Positions 1-8,858 are shown, numbered from the stretch's first letter. The stretch is DNA of 64,000 nucleotides from Parvibaculum sp040390855 (GCA_040390855.1 JAZJXO010000028.1:1-64000), one strand, 5' to 3'. Notes: generated from the letters alone by a model not told the origin. Numbers and translations are program-made.

Positions 1-53
1 ATCTCCTCCAAAGGGAATCCCCTTTGAATCAGTCATATGTCATCCCGCTCTAA

Positions 54-143
<90 letters not shown>

Positions 144-334
144 GCGAGATGCCAGCCGGTTGCCCGGCGGTATGGAAGCGGCGCGGAATGTAAACCGAGG
201 AGTCGGGGGGACACAAGCCTTCATCGGGCGTCTCTCTTCCCAATTTGCCTTTTTACACGCGGCATTTGCCCTCATTTGTCCATAGCGCCTCAGATGCCGC
301 CTGATAGACTGTGTGAAACGGGGGAGCGGCCTTT

Positions 335-1111
335 ATGAGTGATCCACAAAGAAAAGGCTTAACAGGAGGCGTGACCGGTAGAGCACTGATGACACTCAGG
401 GCCCGCATTGCCGCCGCCTGGGCCGTCCATGCCTTCACGGCGTCCGGCGTCGTCACGGGGCTACTAGCCATTGCCGCCCTCATTTCGGGCGACTTCCGCC
501 TTGCCCTTCTCTGGCTCGGCGCGGCGCTCCTGATCGACGGGTTCGACGGGCCGATGGCGCGCAAGGTGGATGTGAACGCTTATGCACCGAGCATGGACGG
601 GGCCGTGCTCGACCTTGTGATCGACTATTTGAACTACACGGTGATCCCCGCGCTCCTCGTCTATCGCTTCGGTCTCGTACCCTACGGGCTCGCCATCCCG
701 GCAGCGGCTTACATTATGATGACCTCGCTCTATTGCTTCGGAAACCGCGATATGAAGACCGAAGACAATTACTTTCAGGGCTTTCCCGCCGTCTGGAACC
801 TTGTGGTCCTCTACTTCTATCTGACGGCGAGCCCGCCTTGGCTGAATCTTCTCATCATCATCGCTTTGGGCATCCTGACCTTTGTGCCGCTCAAATTCGT
901 CCATCCTTTCCGCGTCGTCCGCTACCGCGCGCTGACCATCGCCATGACGGGGGCCTGGGGGGCTCTCACTATGGTTCTGGTGCTCGGAAGCTCGGCAGGC
1001 ACTACGCCCGCCGCTGCCAACCCCACCGCATATTGGGCATTTTTGGCGGTTTCCCTCTATTTCTTGGGCCTCACCATCTGGCGGAGCTATAAGGGTACGA
1101 CGCCCGCTTAA
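335..1111 (+). CDS. pcs: phosphatidylcholine synthase
   Basis: This integral membrane enzyme condenses CDP-diacylglycerol with choline to make phosphatidylcholine in one step (Pcs pathway, largely confined to alphaproteobacteria and a few other membrane-PC bacteria). The 258-residue protein has about eight hydrophobic segments. Near residues 72-100 it has the modified CDP-alcohol phosphotransferase signature DGPMAR, then 12 residues, then GAVLDLVID; the longer spacer is typical of Pcs rather than PssA or PgsA. The ATG follows a purine-rich GGGGGAGCGG. The gene is monocistronic, divergent from tRNA-Ser, and about 175 bases before rplU. It implies that choline is taken up from the environment or a host. 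Confidence 0.93.
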   Translation: MSDPQRKGLTGGVTGRALMTLRARIAAAWAVHAFTASGVVTGLLAIAALISGDFRLALLWLGAALLIDGFDGPMARKVDVNAYAPSMDGAVLDLVIDYLNYTVIPALLVYRFGLVPYGLAIPAAAYIMMTSLYCFGNRDMKTEDNYFQGFPAVWNLVVLYFYLTASPPWLNLLIIIALGILTFVPLKFVHPFRVVRYRALTIAMTGAWGALTMVLVLGSSAGTTPAAANPTAYWAFLAVSLYFLGLTIWRSYKGTTPA

Positions 1112-1285
1112 GGTGCGGTCCGAAACAGCGGCAAATTGGCCGGATTTTCGGCTCTTTTGGCCACGCTTTCAGGCGGTCCGCGCCTTGACAGGGAGACCTC
1201 CCCCTGTATATTGCGCGCCAATCCGGCTCGCGCTCACGGAGTTTTTTGCGCGCGCGCCCTTTATCGTTACATGGTGGTATCCAAA

Positions 1286-1597
1286 ATGTTCGCAGTCATC
1301 CGGACAGGCGGCAAGCAATACAAAGTCGCGCAAGACGACGTTCTCGAAGTCGAGCGCGTCGAAGCGAATGCTGGCGACAAGATCCAGCTCGACGTGTTGA
1401 TGCTTGGCAACGGCGCCGACGTTACAATCGGCTCGCCCCTCGTTTCCGGCGCCAGCGTCACCGCTGAAGTCGTCGAAATGACACGCGGCCCGAAGATCAT
1501 CATCTTCAAGAAGCGTCGTCGTCAGAATTACCGCCGCAAGAACGGTCATCGCCAGGATCTGATGCTGGTGAAGATCGTCAACATCGCCGCCGCCTAA
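1286..1597 (+). CDS. rplU: 50S ribosomal protein L21 (bL21)
   Basis: This is a structural protein of the large ribosomal subunit. The 103-residue product starts MFAVIRTGGKQYKV, the canonical bL21 N-terminus, and ends in the basic KKRRRQNYRRKNGHRQ segment that contacts 23S rRNA. The frame stays open upstream to 1136, but the family start is the ATG at 1286, so the extra 50 codons are not expected to be translated. It pairs with rpmA 25 bases downstream, the usual bL21-bL27 operon. Confidence 0.97.
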   Translation: MFAVIRTGGKQYKVAQDDVLEVERVEANAGDKIQLDVLMLGNGADVTIGSPLVSGASVTAEVVEMTRGPKIIIFKKRRRQNYRRKNGHRQDLMLVKIVNIAAA

Positions 1598-1622
1598 CCG
1601 GTACGCAGAGGAGCAATCTCTC

Positions 1623-1904
1623 ATGGCACATAAAAAAGCAGGCGGTTCATCCCGTAACGGTCGCGACAGCGCCGGTCGCCGCCTTGGCGTGAAGAAGTTT
1701 GGTGGCCAGGCTGTTGAAGTCGGCAACATCATCATTCGTCAGCGCGGCACCAAAGTGCATCCCGGCGACAATGTCGGCATGGGCACAGACCACACCATTT
1801 TCGCGAAAGCCGAAGGCGTCGTCGCCTTCCGCGCCAAGAAAAACGGCCGCACCTATGTGTCCGTACTCCCGGTCGCTATGCCGGCAGTTGCTGCGGCGGA
1901 TTAA
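1623..1904 (+). CDS. rpmA: 50S ribosomal protein L27 (bL27)
   Basis: bL27 sits near the peptidyl-transferase centre. The 93-residue protein begins MAHKKAGGSSRNGRDSAGRR, the standard mature-type N-terminus without the cleavable extension seen in Firmicutes. It continues with the conserved GVKKFGGQ and RQRGTKVHPGDNVG. An AGAGGAG ribosome-binding site precedes the ATG. It is cotranscribed with rplU and followed by two hairpins, the second a clear terminator, so expression of obgE downstream probably uses another promoter or read-through. Confidence 0.97.
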   Translation: MAHKKAGGSSRNGRDSAGRRLGVKKFGGQAVEVGNIIIRQRGTKVHPGDNVGMGTDHTIFAKAEGVVAFRAKKNGRTYVSVLPVAMPAVAAAD

Positions 1905-1914
1905 TCGCGAGGCT

Positions 1915-1936
1915 CCGCCACCTCGCAAGGTGGCGG
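1915..1936 (+). repeat. perfect hairpin after rpmA without a T-run
   Basis: CCGCCACCT (1915-1923) and AGGTGGCGG (1928-1936) form a 9-bp perfect stem with a 4-base loop, 10 bases after the rpmA stop. No T-run follows. It may protect the mRNA 3' end or help the terminator beginning 17 bases later. Confidence 0.6.
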
Positions 1937-1952
1937 CCATCCGAATACGAGA

Positions 1953-1982
1953 GGGAGATGGATTGCCATCTCCCTTTTTTAT
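1953..1982 (+). terminator. Rho-independent terminator of rplU-rpmA
   Basis: GGGAGATGG (1953-1961), a four-base loop and CCATCTCCC (1966-1974) form a perfect 9-bp stem followed directly by TTTTTT. It ends the ribosomal-protein operon 28 bases before the GNAT start codon. Confidence 0.92.
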
Positions 1983-2009
1983 TTCCCGCTTGGGGCAAAG
2001 GAGTCCCCG

Positions 2010-2564
2010 ATGGAAAAACATATGACAACGGACCGGCTTGTTCTCCGGTCATTCAATTTAAGCGATGCCGCCTGCGTGCGCGCACTCGTCGGCAACTGGA
2101 AAGTGGCGAGCATGTTGGCCCGCGTGAAATATCCTTACGGTCAGGACCTTGCCGAACAATGGATCGCAAGCCACGCGGATGGTCACGCCAATGCCACGCA
2201 TATTCCTTTCGCCATTGAAAAAGACGGAGAGCTAGTCGGCTGCGTCGGTCTCGACCGCGACGACAATCAAGATGCCTATGAAATCGGCTACTGGATCGGC
2301 GAACCTTACTGGAATCAGGGCATTGCGACGGAAGCCGCCCGCGCCGCCGTCAGCCTTGCCTTCACAGCGCTCAAAGCCAAAGACGGCACGGCCCTCACGC
2401 GCCTCACCGCCGGACACATGGTTGAAAATCATGCGTCAGGCCAAGTGCTGACAAAGCTCGGCTTCCGCTATACTGCCGAAACCGATCTTTGGAGCGAGGC
2501 CCGTCGCGCCAAGGTCCATGCCCTGCGCATGGTGCTGAAACGGACCAACGGACAGAACACATGA
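2010..2564 (+). CDS. GNAT-family N-acetyltransferase (RimJ/RimL-like)
   Basis: This is a predicted acetyl-CoA-dependent N-acetyltransferase of the Acetyltransf_3 type. The 184 residues open with TDRLVLRSFNLSDA, typical of RimJ/RimL relatives. They hold the core GCVGLDRDDNQDAYEIGYWIGEPYWNQGIATEA, where the acetyl-CoA pyrophosphate loop falls in the WNQGIATEA part, and end with a V-motif-like LTKLGFRYTAE. An AAGGAG box lies 7 bases before the ATG. The stop overlaps the obgE start as ATGA, so the two genes are translationally coupled. In many alphaproteobacteria a GNAT gene sits between rpmA and obgE. The substrate is unknown; ribosomal protein or a small molecule are both possible. Confidence 0.88.
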   Translation: MEKHMTTDRLVLRSFNLSDAACVRALVGNWKVASMLARVKYPYGQDLAEQWIASHADGHANATHIPFAIEKDGELVGCVGLDRDDNQDAYEIGYWIGEPYWNQGIATEAARAAVSLAFTALKAKDGTALTRLTAGHMVENHASGQVLTKLGFRYTAETDLWSEARRAKVHALRMVLKRTNGQNT

Positions 2565-3610
2565 AGTTTCTTGATCAGGCCAAAATCTATATCCGCTCCG
2601 GCGACGGCGGCGCCGGAGCGGTGAGTTTTCTGCGCGAGAAATTCAAAGAGTTCGGCGGACCTGACGGCGGCGACGGCGGCAAGGGCGGCGACATCATTGT
2701 CGAATGTTGCGAAGGTCTCAACACGCTGATCGACTTTCGCTATCAGCAGCATTTCAAAGGCAAGACCGGTATGCACGGCATGGGCCGCAACCGCCACGGC
2801 TTCAACGGCGAAGACGTGATCTTAAAAGTTCCCGTCGGCACTCAAGTGATCGACGAAGACGAAGAAACACTGATCGCCGACATGACGCGCGTCGGCCAGC
2901 GCCTCGTCCTCATCAAAGGCGGCAATGGCGGCTTCGGCAATGCACATTTCAAGACGGCGACAAACCGTGCCCCGCGCCACGCCAATCCCGGACAGGAAGG
3001 CGAAGAGCGCTGGATCTGGCTGCGTCTCAAACTCATTGCCGATGCGGGTCTTGTCGGACTTCCCAACGCGGGCAAGAGCACATTCCTTGCGGCCACGAGT
3101 GCGGCCAAACCGAAGATTGCCGATTATCCTTTCACGACATTGACGCCCGGTCTCGGCGTCGTCTCCGTTGATGCGCGCACATTCGTGCTTGCCGACATTC
3201 CCGGTCTCATCGAAGGCGCGAGCGAGGGACTAGGCCTCGGCGATCGCTTCCTCGGTCACGTCGAGCGCTGCCGCACTCTCATTCATCTGGTCGATGGTAC
3301 ACAGGATGATGTGGCCGACGCCTATAACATTATCCGTGGCGAGCTTGAAGCCTATGGCGGCGGGCTCGAAGACAAGCCCGAAATTCTCTGCCTCAACAAA
3401 TGCGATGCGCTTAGCGAAGACGAGCGCAAAGAGAAAATCAAGGCGCTGAAAAAAGCCACCGGTCGCGGCAAGAAAGTCTATGAGATATCCGGCGTCACCG
3501 GCATGGGCGTCACCACGATCTTGCATCTCGTTGCCGACGCGATTGTGGCAACAAATGCAGAAGAAAAAGCGGCACTCAACACACCTGATGATGACGGCTG
3601 GCGTCCATGA
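2561..3610 (+). CDS. obgE: GTPase ObgE/CgtA
   Basis: This essential GTPase acts in 50S ribosome assembly and the stringent response. In the 349-residue protein the glycine-rich Obg fold covers about residues 1-158 (MKFLDQAKIYIRSGDGGAG...). The G domain follows with P-loop GLPNAGKST, switch region DYPFTTLTPGLG, Walker B DIPGLIEGA and specificity motif NKCD. The C-terminal tail is short. The start at 2561 overlaps the GNAT stop, and the stop overlaps proB (ATGA). The 24-codon upstream extension of the frame lies inside the GNAT gene and is not part of ObgE. Confidence 0.97.
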   Translation: MKFLDQAKIYIRSGDGGAGAVSFLREKFKEFGGPDGGDGGKGGDIIVECCEGLNTLIDFRYQQHFKGKTGMHGMGRNRHGFNGEDVILKVPVGTQVIDEDEETLIADMTRVGQRLVLIKGGNGGFGNAHFKTATNRAPRHANPGQEGEERWIWLRLKLIADAGLVGLPNAGKSTFLAATSAAKPKIADYPFTTLTPGLGVVSVDARTFVLADIPGLIEGASEGLGLGDRFLGHVERCRTLIHLVDGTQDDVADAYNIIRGELEAYGGGLEDKPEILCLNKCDALSEDERKEKIKALKKATGRGKKVYEISGVTGMGVTTILHLVADAIVATNAEEKAALNTPDDDGWRP

Positions 3611-4740
3611 CCTCCACTCTCTCCGGCATTGAACGCCTTACCAAAGCCGAACGCGTCGTCGTAAAAATCGGCTCGGCGCTACTCACCGAATCAGAATCAG
3701 GCAAGCTCAACCGCACATGGTTACAAGCCTTCGTCGAAGACATAGCGACGATGCGTGCACGTGGACAGGAAGTACTCATCGTCTCGTCGGGTGCCATCGC
3801 GCTCGGACGCCGCGCGTTGAGGCTCGCACCCGGCAAACTAAAGCTCGAAGAAAGCCAGGCGGCGGCGGCTGTGGGACAGATTTTTCTCGCCCACGCCTTT
3901 CAGGAAATCCTGTCGGCCTATGGCCGCACCTGTGCTCAAATTCTCCTCACGCTGGATGACACCGAGGAGCGCCGCCGTTACCTCAATGCGCGCTCGACAC
4001 TTAACACGCTTTTGAAATTCGGCACGGTGCCGGTGATCAACGAAAACGACACGGTGGCGACAAGTGAAATCCGATACGGCGACAATGACCGACTGGCCGC
4101 GCGTGTTGCCTCGATGATTTCGGCTGACTGCCTCGTGCTGCTCTCTGACATTGACGGGCTCTACACCGCCCCGCCTTCGATGCCCGGCGCGACACATCTG
4201 TCGGAAGTCACGGAGATCACAACGGAGATCGAAGGCATGGCGGGGGACGCGGCAAGCGAGATGAGCCGCGGCGGCATGAAAACGAAAGTCGCCGCTGCCA
4301 AGATTGCGATTGAAGGCGGTTGCAATATGGCGATCGGCAATGGCCGACACTTGCACCCCTTGCGAGCGCTGGAAGAAGGCGCGCGCTGCACATGGTTTCT
4401 AGCACATAACACGCCAGTCGCCGCGCGCAAGCGCTGGATTTCGGGCGGACTTAAAACACTTGGAACACTGACGATTGATGACGGCGCGGTCAGAGCGCTG
4501 GCGCAAGGCCGTAGTCTGCTGCCCGCAGGTGTCACACGCGTCGACGGCATCTTTGATCGCGGTGATGCAGTGAGCGTGCGCGACCACGATGGCCGCGAAA
4601 TCGCGCGCGGTCTCATCACTTATTCGAGCGCAGATGCGGACCGTTTAAAAGGCCGCAATTCGAGCGAGATCGAAGCGCTTCTGGGCTTCGCCGGTCGGGC
4701 GGAAATGATCCATCGCGATGATCTTGTGGTGAAAAGCTGA
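3607..4740 (+). CDS. proB: glutamate 5-kinase
   Basis: It catalyses ATP-dependent phosphorylation of glutamate, the first and feedback-controlled step of proline synthesis in the cytoplasm. The 377-residue protein has an amino-acid-kinase domain (about 1-270; VVKIGSALLT, IVSSGAIALGRR, INENDTVATSEIRYGDND, SRGGMKTKVAAAKIA) and a C-terminal PUA domain (about 285-370). Length and domain order match the long, PUA-bearing ProB. It is coupled to obgE by a 4-base overlap. Its usual partner proA is displaced 2.2 kb downstream by an insertion. Confidence 0.96.
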   Translation: MTSTLSGIERLTKAERVVVKIGSALLTESESGKLNRTWLQAFVEDIATMRARGQEVLIVSSGAIALGRRALRLAPGKLKLEESQAAAAVGQIFLAHAFQEILSAYGRTCAQILLTLDDTEERRRYLNARSTLNTLLKFGTVPVINENDTVATSEIRYGDNDRLAARVASMISADCLVLLSDIDGLYTAPPSMPGATHLSEVTEITTEIEGMAGDAASEMSRGGMKTKVAAAKIAIEGGCNMAIGNGRHLHPLRALEEGARCTWFLAHNTPVAARKRWISGGLKTLGTLTIDDGAVRALAQGRSLLPAGVTRVDGIFDRGDAVSVRDHDGREIARGLITYSSADADRLKGRNSSEIEALLGFAGRAEMIHRDDLVVKS

Positions 4741-4794
4741 CCATTTTCGTCAGCGCAATCACCGCCGTGCCTCTCTCCTTGCAATGACGAATAG

Positions 4795-5550
4795 CTAGAA
4801 CGCGCCTTTGCCGATCTGGAATGTGTCGGGGGCCTTGGGGTCGCCGATATAGGAGAGTTGCAGGGTCTGGCGGTATCGGGTTTCGGGTTTTGCGCCATCC
4901 GCTGGTGCAGGAGTTGCAGATGGAGAGGTCATCGCTTCGGCGCGGCGGACCAGTTGGACAAGTCGTCCGTTCACATCATACCCCTGAAAAACCAACATCG
5001 CCCCTTTGGCGATTTTGATATTGGCTTTGACGTCTCTGGCAGCGAAACCCTGTCCGACGAAATAGCGTTGCAGATTTGTCGCAATCACGGCGAGCTGTTC
5101 GGACGTGACGCCGGGCGACAAAGGCGTGCCCCAAAGGAGATTGATCTGCATCAGCGCTTTGGTTTTGTAGCCGAGCACATAACCGATTTCGGTCATGCCT
5201 GCATCGGGAAAGAGATCGGGCACGCGCACGACAAGAATACGGGTGCGCTCGACTTTGTTCTCGATCACCTTGATCGCATCGGCTGCCGGTCCGATCTTCG
5301 CACTGAAATCGGTGGCAATGGCCGCACGGACTGCGCCTTCGTTCATACCGAAATGCGCCGAGCGGAACCCGTCAATGACGGCGCGCGACGGCGCTGCCGA
5401 TTGAGTGCGCATGGCGCCCGTCCCGGATGTGTTCACATAAACAAGTGCGCCTGCCGCAATCACCACACCGACAATAACCGCCGCAACAAGGCTCAACCGG
5501 CGCGACCGCGCGGGCCCTTGTGTTCCGAACCAATCACTGACCATAGACAT
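4795..5550 (-). CDS. membrane-anchored protein of unknown function
   Basis: I do not recognise a named family. Translation from the ATG at 5550 gives about 251 residues. It has a short cytoplasmic N-terminus, one transmembrane helix (LSLVAAVIVGVVIAAGALVYV) and a periplasmic part starting with a FRSAHFGMNEGAVRAAI motif, which I have seen in uncharacterised alphaproteobacterial exported proteins. A Pro/Ala-rich stretch lies near the end. The frame is open to 5595, but AAAGGATGA sits about 6 bases before the ATG at 5550, favouring that start. It runs opposite to the proline genes, within the block that splits proB from proA. Confidence 0.7.
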   Translation of the reverse strand: MSMVSDWFGTQGPARSRRLSLVAAVIVGVVIAAGALVYVNTSGTGAMRTQSAAPSRAVIDGFRSAHFGMNEGAVRAAIATDFSAKIGPAADAIKVIENKVERTRILVVRVPDLFPDAGMTEIGYVLGYKTKALMQINLLWGTPLSPGVTSEQLAVIATNLQRYFVGQGFAARDVKANIKIAKGAMLVFQGYDVNGRLVQLVRRAEAMTSPSATPAPADGAKPETRYRQTLQLSYIGDPKAPDTFQIGKGAF

Positions 5551-5591
5551 TGTCTTCATCCTTTCAGAAATCTGATCGGGCGCGTTCTGTA

Positions 5592-5630
5592 TCACGCCAT
5601 CTCACCAAGTTCTTTCACCAGCGGTTCAAT
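5592..5630 (-). pseudogene. possible 3' end of a gene cut off by the IS remnant
   Basis: On the minus strand the bases directly upstream of the unknown membrane gene read IEPLVKELGEMA then TGA. This frame does not match the transposase frame next to it. It may be the surviving C-terminal tail of a gene whose body was lost when the IS entered, but the piece is too short to identify. Confidence 0.3.
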
Positions 5631-5940
5631 CGCCGCTTGCCGGCTTCAAGAAACTCCTTCGATCAGGTGTAGTACAAGCTCTGGGCGATGCCCTCCTTGC
5701 GGCATAACTCGGCTATGCTGTCCTCGCCGCGCAGGCCTTCCGGAACGATCCTGATCTTGTCTTCCGCCGAGAAATGCCGACGGGTCGCTCGCCGGATGTC
5801 TTTGACCACCTGCTCGGCAGGCTTCTTGGGGCTCGAGTATTTGCTTCTCATGTTCAGTCCTCCGTCACGACGACGAGAAGCAAATACTTCTTAAATTATA
5901 ACCGCAAATCTGTGCCATAAGCCCTGACGGGGAACACAAG
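5631..5940 (-). mobile_element. remnant of an IS3-like insertion sequence (orfA start)
   Basis: The minus strand from 5851 encodes MRSKYSSPKKPAEQVV..., with HFSAEDKIRIV and IAELCRKEGIAQSLYYT, the helix-turn-helix N-terminus of IS3-family OrfA transposases. A GGAGG ribosome-binding site lies upstream. The expected next residue, Trp before SKEFLEAGKRRL, is a TGA stop (5665-5663), and similarity ends at about 5631. Only about 75 codons of OrfA remain and no OrfB is present, so it is dead. The upstream piece reading TGTGTTCCCCGTCAGGG (near 5935, minus strand) is a plausible terminal end; no second end or target duplication was found. Confidence 0.75.
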
Positions 5941-6443
5941 GATTTATTGGCAATTCCATCGGCCGCGTTACCATCAAGGCGTATGCCGGCCGCGTCACGA
6001 TAGAGGCTCGTTTCCGACGACATGACGCCCGCTGTCAGGCTCGCCTCGACCGTGATGTCACCATCATTGATCAGACTATCTGCAACCTCGGCACCATCAG
6101 TGATGTAAATGCCGTTGAGCGAGCCGTCATATTCGGCCAGACCCTCTTCATCGAGACCCTCGTCGGTCACATGGATAATGCCGGAGGACGTATTGATGAC
6201 CGTATAGGCCCCGTTGCCCGCTCCAGTCACCACCAGCCCGTCAATGCCCTGATCATTGTCGAGCGTTGTCAGAACCTCGATGAAATCTGTCATCCCGCCT
6301 GAATTGTAGACTTCATTCGTGTTGGGTGCGTTGTAGGACGTACCCGCAAACGCGCCCGAACTGAAAACGCCAGATGTGGTCGCGAGCAAAGCAGCAACGG
6401 ATGTGGTGGTAAAAAGACTGCGGAACGGCGAACGAGCTTTCAT
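5940..6443 (-). pseudogene. 5' fragment of an exported autotransporter-like adhesin
   Basis: From the ATG at 6443 (after CAGGGGAATTTA) a signal peptide MKARSPFRSLFTTTSVAALL... ends at a likely AFA cleavage site. About 135 residues follow, rich in Gly, Asn, Asp and Thr, with short strand-turn repeats (INTSSGIIHV, LNGIYITDGAEVADSL, INDGDITV, AAGIRLDGNAADGIAN). This is the pattern of beta-helical passenger domains of large autotransporters. The frame then enters IS sequence and stops at 5865. The downstream passenger and the translocator barrel are missing. I infer truncation by IS insertion followed by deletion. Confidence 0.7.
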
Positions 6444-6924
6444 TAAATTCCCCTGACCTAGCGCCAGCCCCCTCTGAGGTCCGACGCATCGCATCTGAAC
6501 CGGCCATATTTGACCGTCCACAACTTCAGGTTGTTGAGTGAAAGAGCGGCCTTCTGCGCATTTGTTAATTTAATTAACTAAATCAACATGTTGTGCTGAA
6601 ATCTCCGCCCCCCAAAATCTCCCGAAAAGAGACCTCCCCCCAAGGTTGTGTGATTCGAGACTCCGGGGATTAGCTCAAAAGGTCAATTCCACTAGACCTT
6701 TCGATTAGTTCATTTTGGGATTGATTCCCTGAAATATGTGCTCGGAAAGTCACAATCCGGCGCGGATCAGCATTTTTAATCCTTTGCTAACCAAGTCTTT
6801 AATGGCGTGAACTGATGAATTGCATGGGCTAAGTTGCGTAAATGACCTCCGCACCCCATGTTTCGGATCGCAAAAAGAGAATCAGAGAGTCAATTCAAGC
6901 CCTTATCCTGAAAGCCAGAACGCC
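6444..6924. other. gene-free AT-rich region upstream of proA
   Basis: No convincing coding frame was found in these 480 bases. The stretch around 6560-6800 is clearly more AT-rich than its surroundings and should hold the promoters for proA (plus strand) and the truncated adhesin (minus strand). The frame open from a TTG at 6820 into proA has no family support. Confidence 0.6.
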
Positions 6925-8235
6925 GTGACCGCCGAGACCAGCAAAGTCGTTGAGCTGCTGAACGACAAAGAGAGCGAAGCCATCCGTACACTGATGAGCG
7001 CGATGGGAATGAAAGCCCGCGCCGCCGCCAGTCGTCTCGCCCGCACGCCGACAAAGCAGAAAGACGCAGGTCTCCTCTGCGCCGCCATGGTGATCCGGGC
7101 CAATGCCGGTGACATTCTGGACGCCAACGCCAAAGACATGGCAACCGCCCGCGCCAAGGGCCTCTCGGGCGCGTTGCTCGACCGCTTGCTGCTTGATGAC
7201 GCCCGCGTCGAGGCCATGGCTAAAGGCATTGAAGCAGTGGCAGCGCTTGCCGATCCCGTCGGCACGGTGATCGCCGAATGGGACCGCCCCAACGGCTTGC
7301 ATTTCGAGCGCCGCCGCACGCCCCTGGGCACCATCGGCATCATCTATGAAAGCCGCCCCAATGTGACGACGGATGTGGCCGCGCTGTGCCTCAAATCCGG
7401 CAATGCCGCTATCCTGCGCGGCGGTTCGGAAGCCATGTATTCCAACCGCGCGATCTACGATGCGCTGATCGAAGGTTTCCTCGCCTCCAATCTGCCCGAA
7501 GCCGCCGTGCAGCTTGTCACGACCACGGACCGGGCCGCTGTCGGCGAGATGCTGTCAGGGCTCGACGGAGCCATCGACGTCATTGTACCGCGCGGCGGCA
7601 AGAGCCTTGTCGGGCGCGTGCAATCGGATGCCCGTGTGCCTGTCTTTGCGCATCTGGAAGGCGTCTGCCACGTCTATGTGCATGAGGCCGCCGACCTCGA
7701 CATGGCCAAAAAGATTGTGCTCAACGCCAAGCTGCGGCGCACCGGCGTCTGCGGCTCGGCTGAGACGCTGCTTGTCGACAAGGCCTGTGCCGCAACGCAT
7801 TTGGCTCCTTTGGTGAAAATGCTGCTGGATGCCGGATGCGAGGTGCGCGGCGACGAGGCGACACGCGCTGCGGATGCCCGCGTCATCGCTGCCACAGAAA
7901 ATGATTGGTATACAGAGTATCTCAACACCATCATCGCCGTGCGTGTGGTTGACGGTATCGAAGCCGCCCTCGCCCATATCAGCACCTATGGCTCACACCA
8001 CACAGAGGCGATCGTCACGAACGACAAGGCTGCCGCCGAAACGTTCTTCGACGGGCTCGACAGCGCGATCCTGCTGCACAATGCCTCGACGCAATTTGCC
8101 GATGGCGGCGAGTTCGGCATGGGTGCCGAAATCGGCATCGCCACCGGCAAGTTCCATGCCCGCGGTCCCGTCGGCGTCGAGCAACTCACCAGCTTCAAAT
8201 ATGTCGTGCGCGGCAGCGGCCAGATCAGGCCGTAA
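6925..8235 (+). CDS. proA: gamma-glutamyl phosphate reductase
   Basis: This NADPH-dependent enzyme reduces gamma-glutamyl phosphate to glutamate-5-semialdehyde, the second step of proline synthesis. It has the aldehyde-dehydrogenase fold, with LGTIGIIYESRPNVTTDVAALCLKSGNA, IVPRGGKSLV, and the catalytic Cys in LRRTGVCGSAETLL, then AEIGIATGKFHARGPVG near the end. From the GTG at 6925 the protein is 436 residues, close to the usual length. The open frame reaches back to 6820, but that would add 35 unsupported residues. The stop overlaps nadD as TAATG. Confidence 0.94.
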   Translation: MTAETSKVVELLNDKESEAIRTLMSAMGMKARAAASRLARTPTKQKDAGLLCAAMVIRANAGDILDANAKDMATARAKGLSGALLDRLLLDDARVEAMAKGIEAVAALADPVGTVIAEWDRPNGLHFERRRTPLGTIGIIYESRPNVTTDVAALCLKSGNAAILRGGSEAMYSNRAIYDALIEGFLASNLPEAAVQLVTTTDRAAVGEMLSGLDGAIDVIVPRGGKSLVGRVQSDARVPVFAHLEGVCHVYVHEAADLDMAKKIVLNAKLRRTGVCGSAETLLVDKACAATHLAPLVKMLLDAGCEVRGDEATRAADARVIAATENDWYTEYLNTIIAVRVVDGIEAALAHISTYGSHHTEAIVTNDKAAAETFFDGLDSAILLHNASTQFADGGEFGMGAEIGIATGKFHARGPVGVEQLTSFKYVVRGSGQIRP

Positions 8236-8858
8236 TGCGCGAAGAGGTTTCACGCGGGCAAGCTCTTTTTGACGGAATGACGATTGGTCTCCTCGGCGGA
8301 TCGTTCAACCCTGCCCATGAGGGCCATCTCCATGTCGCGCGTGAATCCCTGAGAGCACTCAAGCTCGACCGCATCTGGTTCCTTGTCTCGCCGCAAAATC
8401 CGCTCAAATCCATGGAAGGCATGGCCCCGTTTGCGCAGCGATTGGCGCAGACACGCGCATTGGTGAAGACGCGCGGCGACAAACGCATTGCAGTCAGTGA
8501 TTTTGAAACACGTGCAGGCACGACGCGCACCGTGGATACACTCGCCGCACTCGCCCGCACCTACACCCGTGTGAGTTTTGTCTGGCTTATGGGCTCCGAC
8601 AATATGTGTCAGTTCTCGCACTGGGCGAGTTGGCAGGTCATTGCCGCCACAGTCCCGATCGCGGTCTATCCAAGGCCCGGCTCGACACTCAAGGCGCGTC
8701 TTTGCCTGCCTGCACAATATCTTCGGCCCGTCACCCTCGACCCGTCGGACGCCGACCTGCTGCCGCATCTTGCCCCGCCTGCGCTTGTCTTTCTCAACGG
8801 GAGCCGACACGGCGCCTCCTCGACAGCGATAAGAGACGCCCGCGTCACAAAAGCGTAA
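8235..8858 (+). CDS. nadD: nicotinate-nucleotide adenylyltransferase
   Basis: It transfers AMP to nicotinate mononucleotide in NAD synthesis. The 207-residue protein has the nucleotidyltransferase signature GLLGGSFNPAHEGHLH, WLMGSDNMCQFSHWASW, and the C-terminal SSTAIR motif that closes over ATP. It begins at the ATG overlapping the proA stop; a start at the internal MTIGLLGG (8278) would give the more usual length of about 192 residues and cannot be excluded. The place between proA and rsfS is conserved in alphaproteobacteria. Confidence 0.94.
   Translation: MREEVSRGQALFDGMTIGLLGGSFNPAHEGHLHVARESLRALKLDRIWFLVSPQNPLKSMEGMAPFAQRLAQTRALVKTRGDKRIAVSDFETRAGTTRTVDTLAALARTYTRVSFVWLMGSDNMCQFSHWASWQVIAATVPIAVYPRPGSTLKARLCLPAQYLRPVTLDPSDADLLPHLAPPALVFLNGSRHGASSTAIRDARVTKA

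Noticed and set aside
1..26. Hairpin downstream of tRNA-Ser
   Set aside because: CAAAGGG and CCCTTTG pair well, but no T-run follows on the minus strand, so a terminator call is not justified.
6560..6580. CtrA box in the TTAATTTAATTAAC sequence
   Set aside because: The TTAA halves are 5 bases apart at most, not the 7 needed.
6820..6924. N-terminal extension of proA from TTG 6820
   Set aside because: It would make ProA 35 residues too long with sequence unlike any ProA; the GTG at 6925 fits better.
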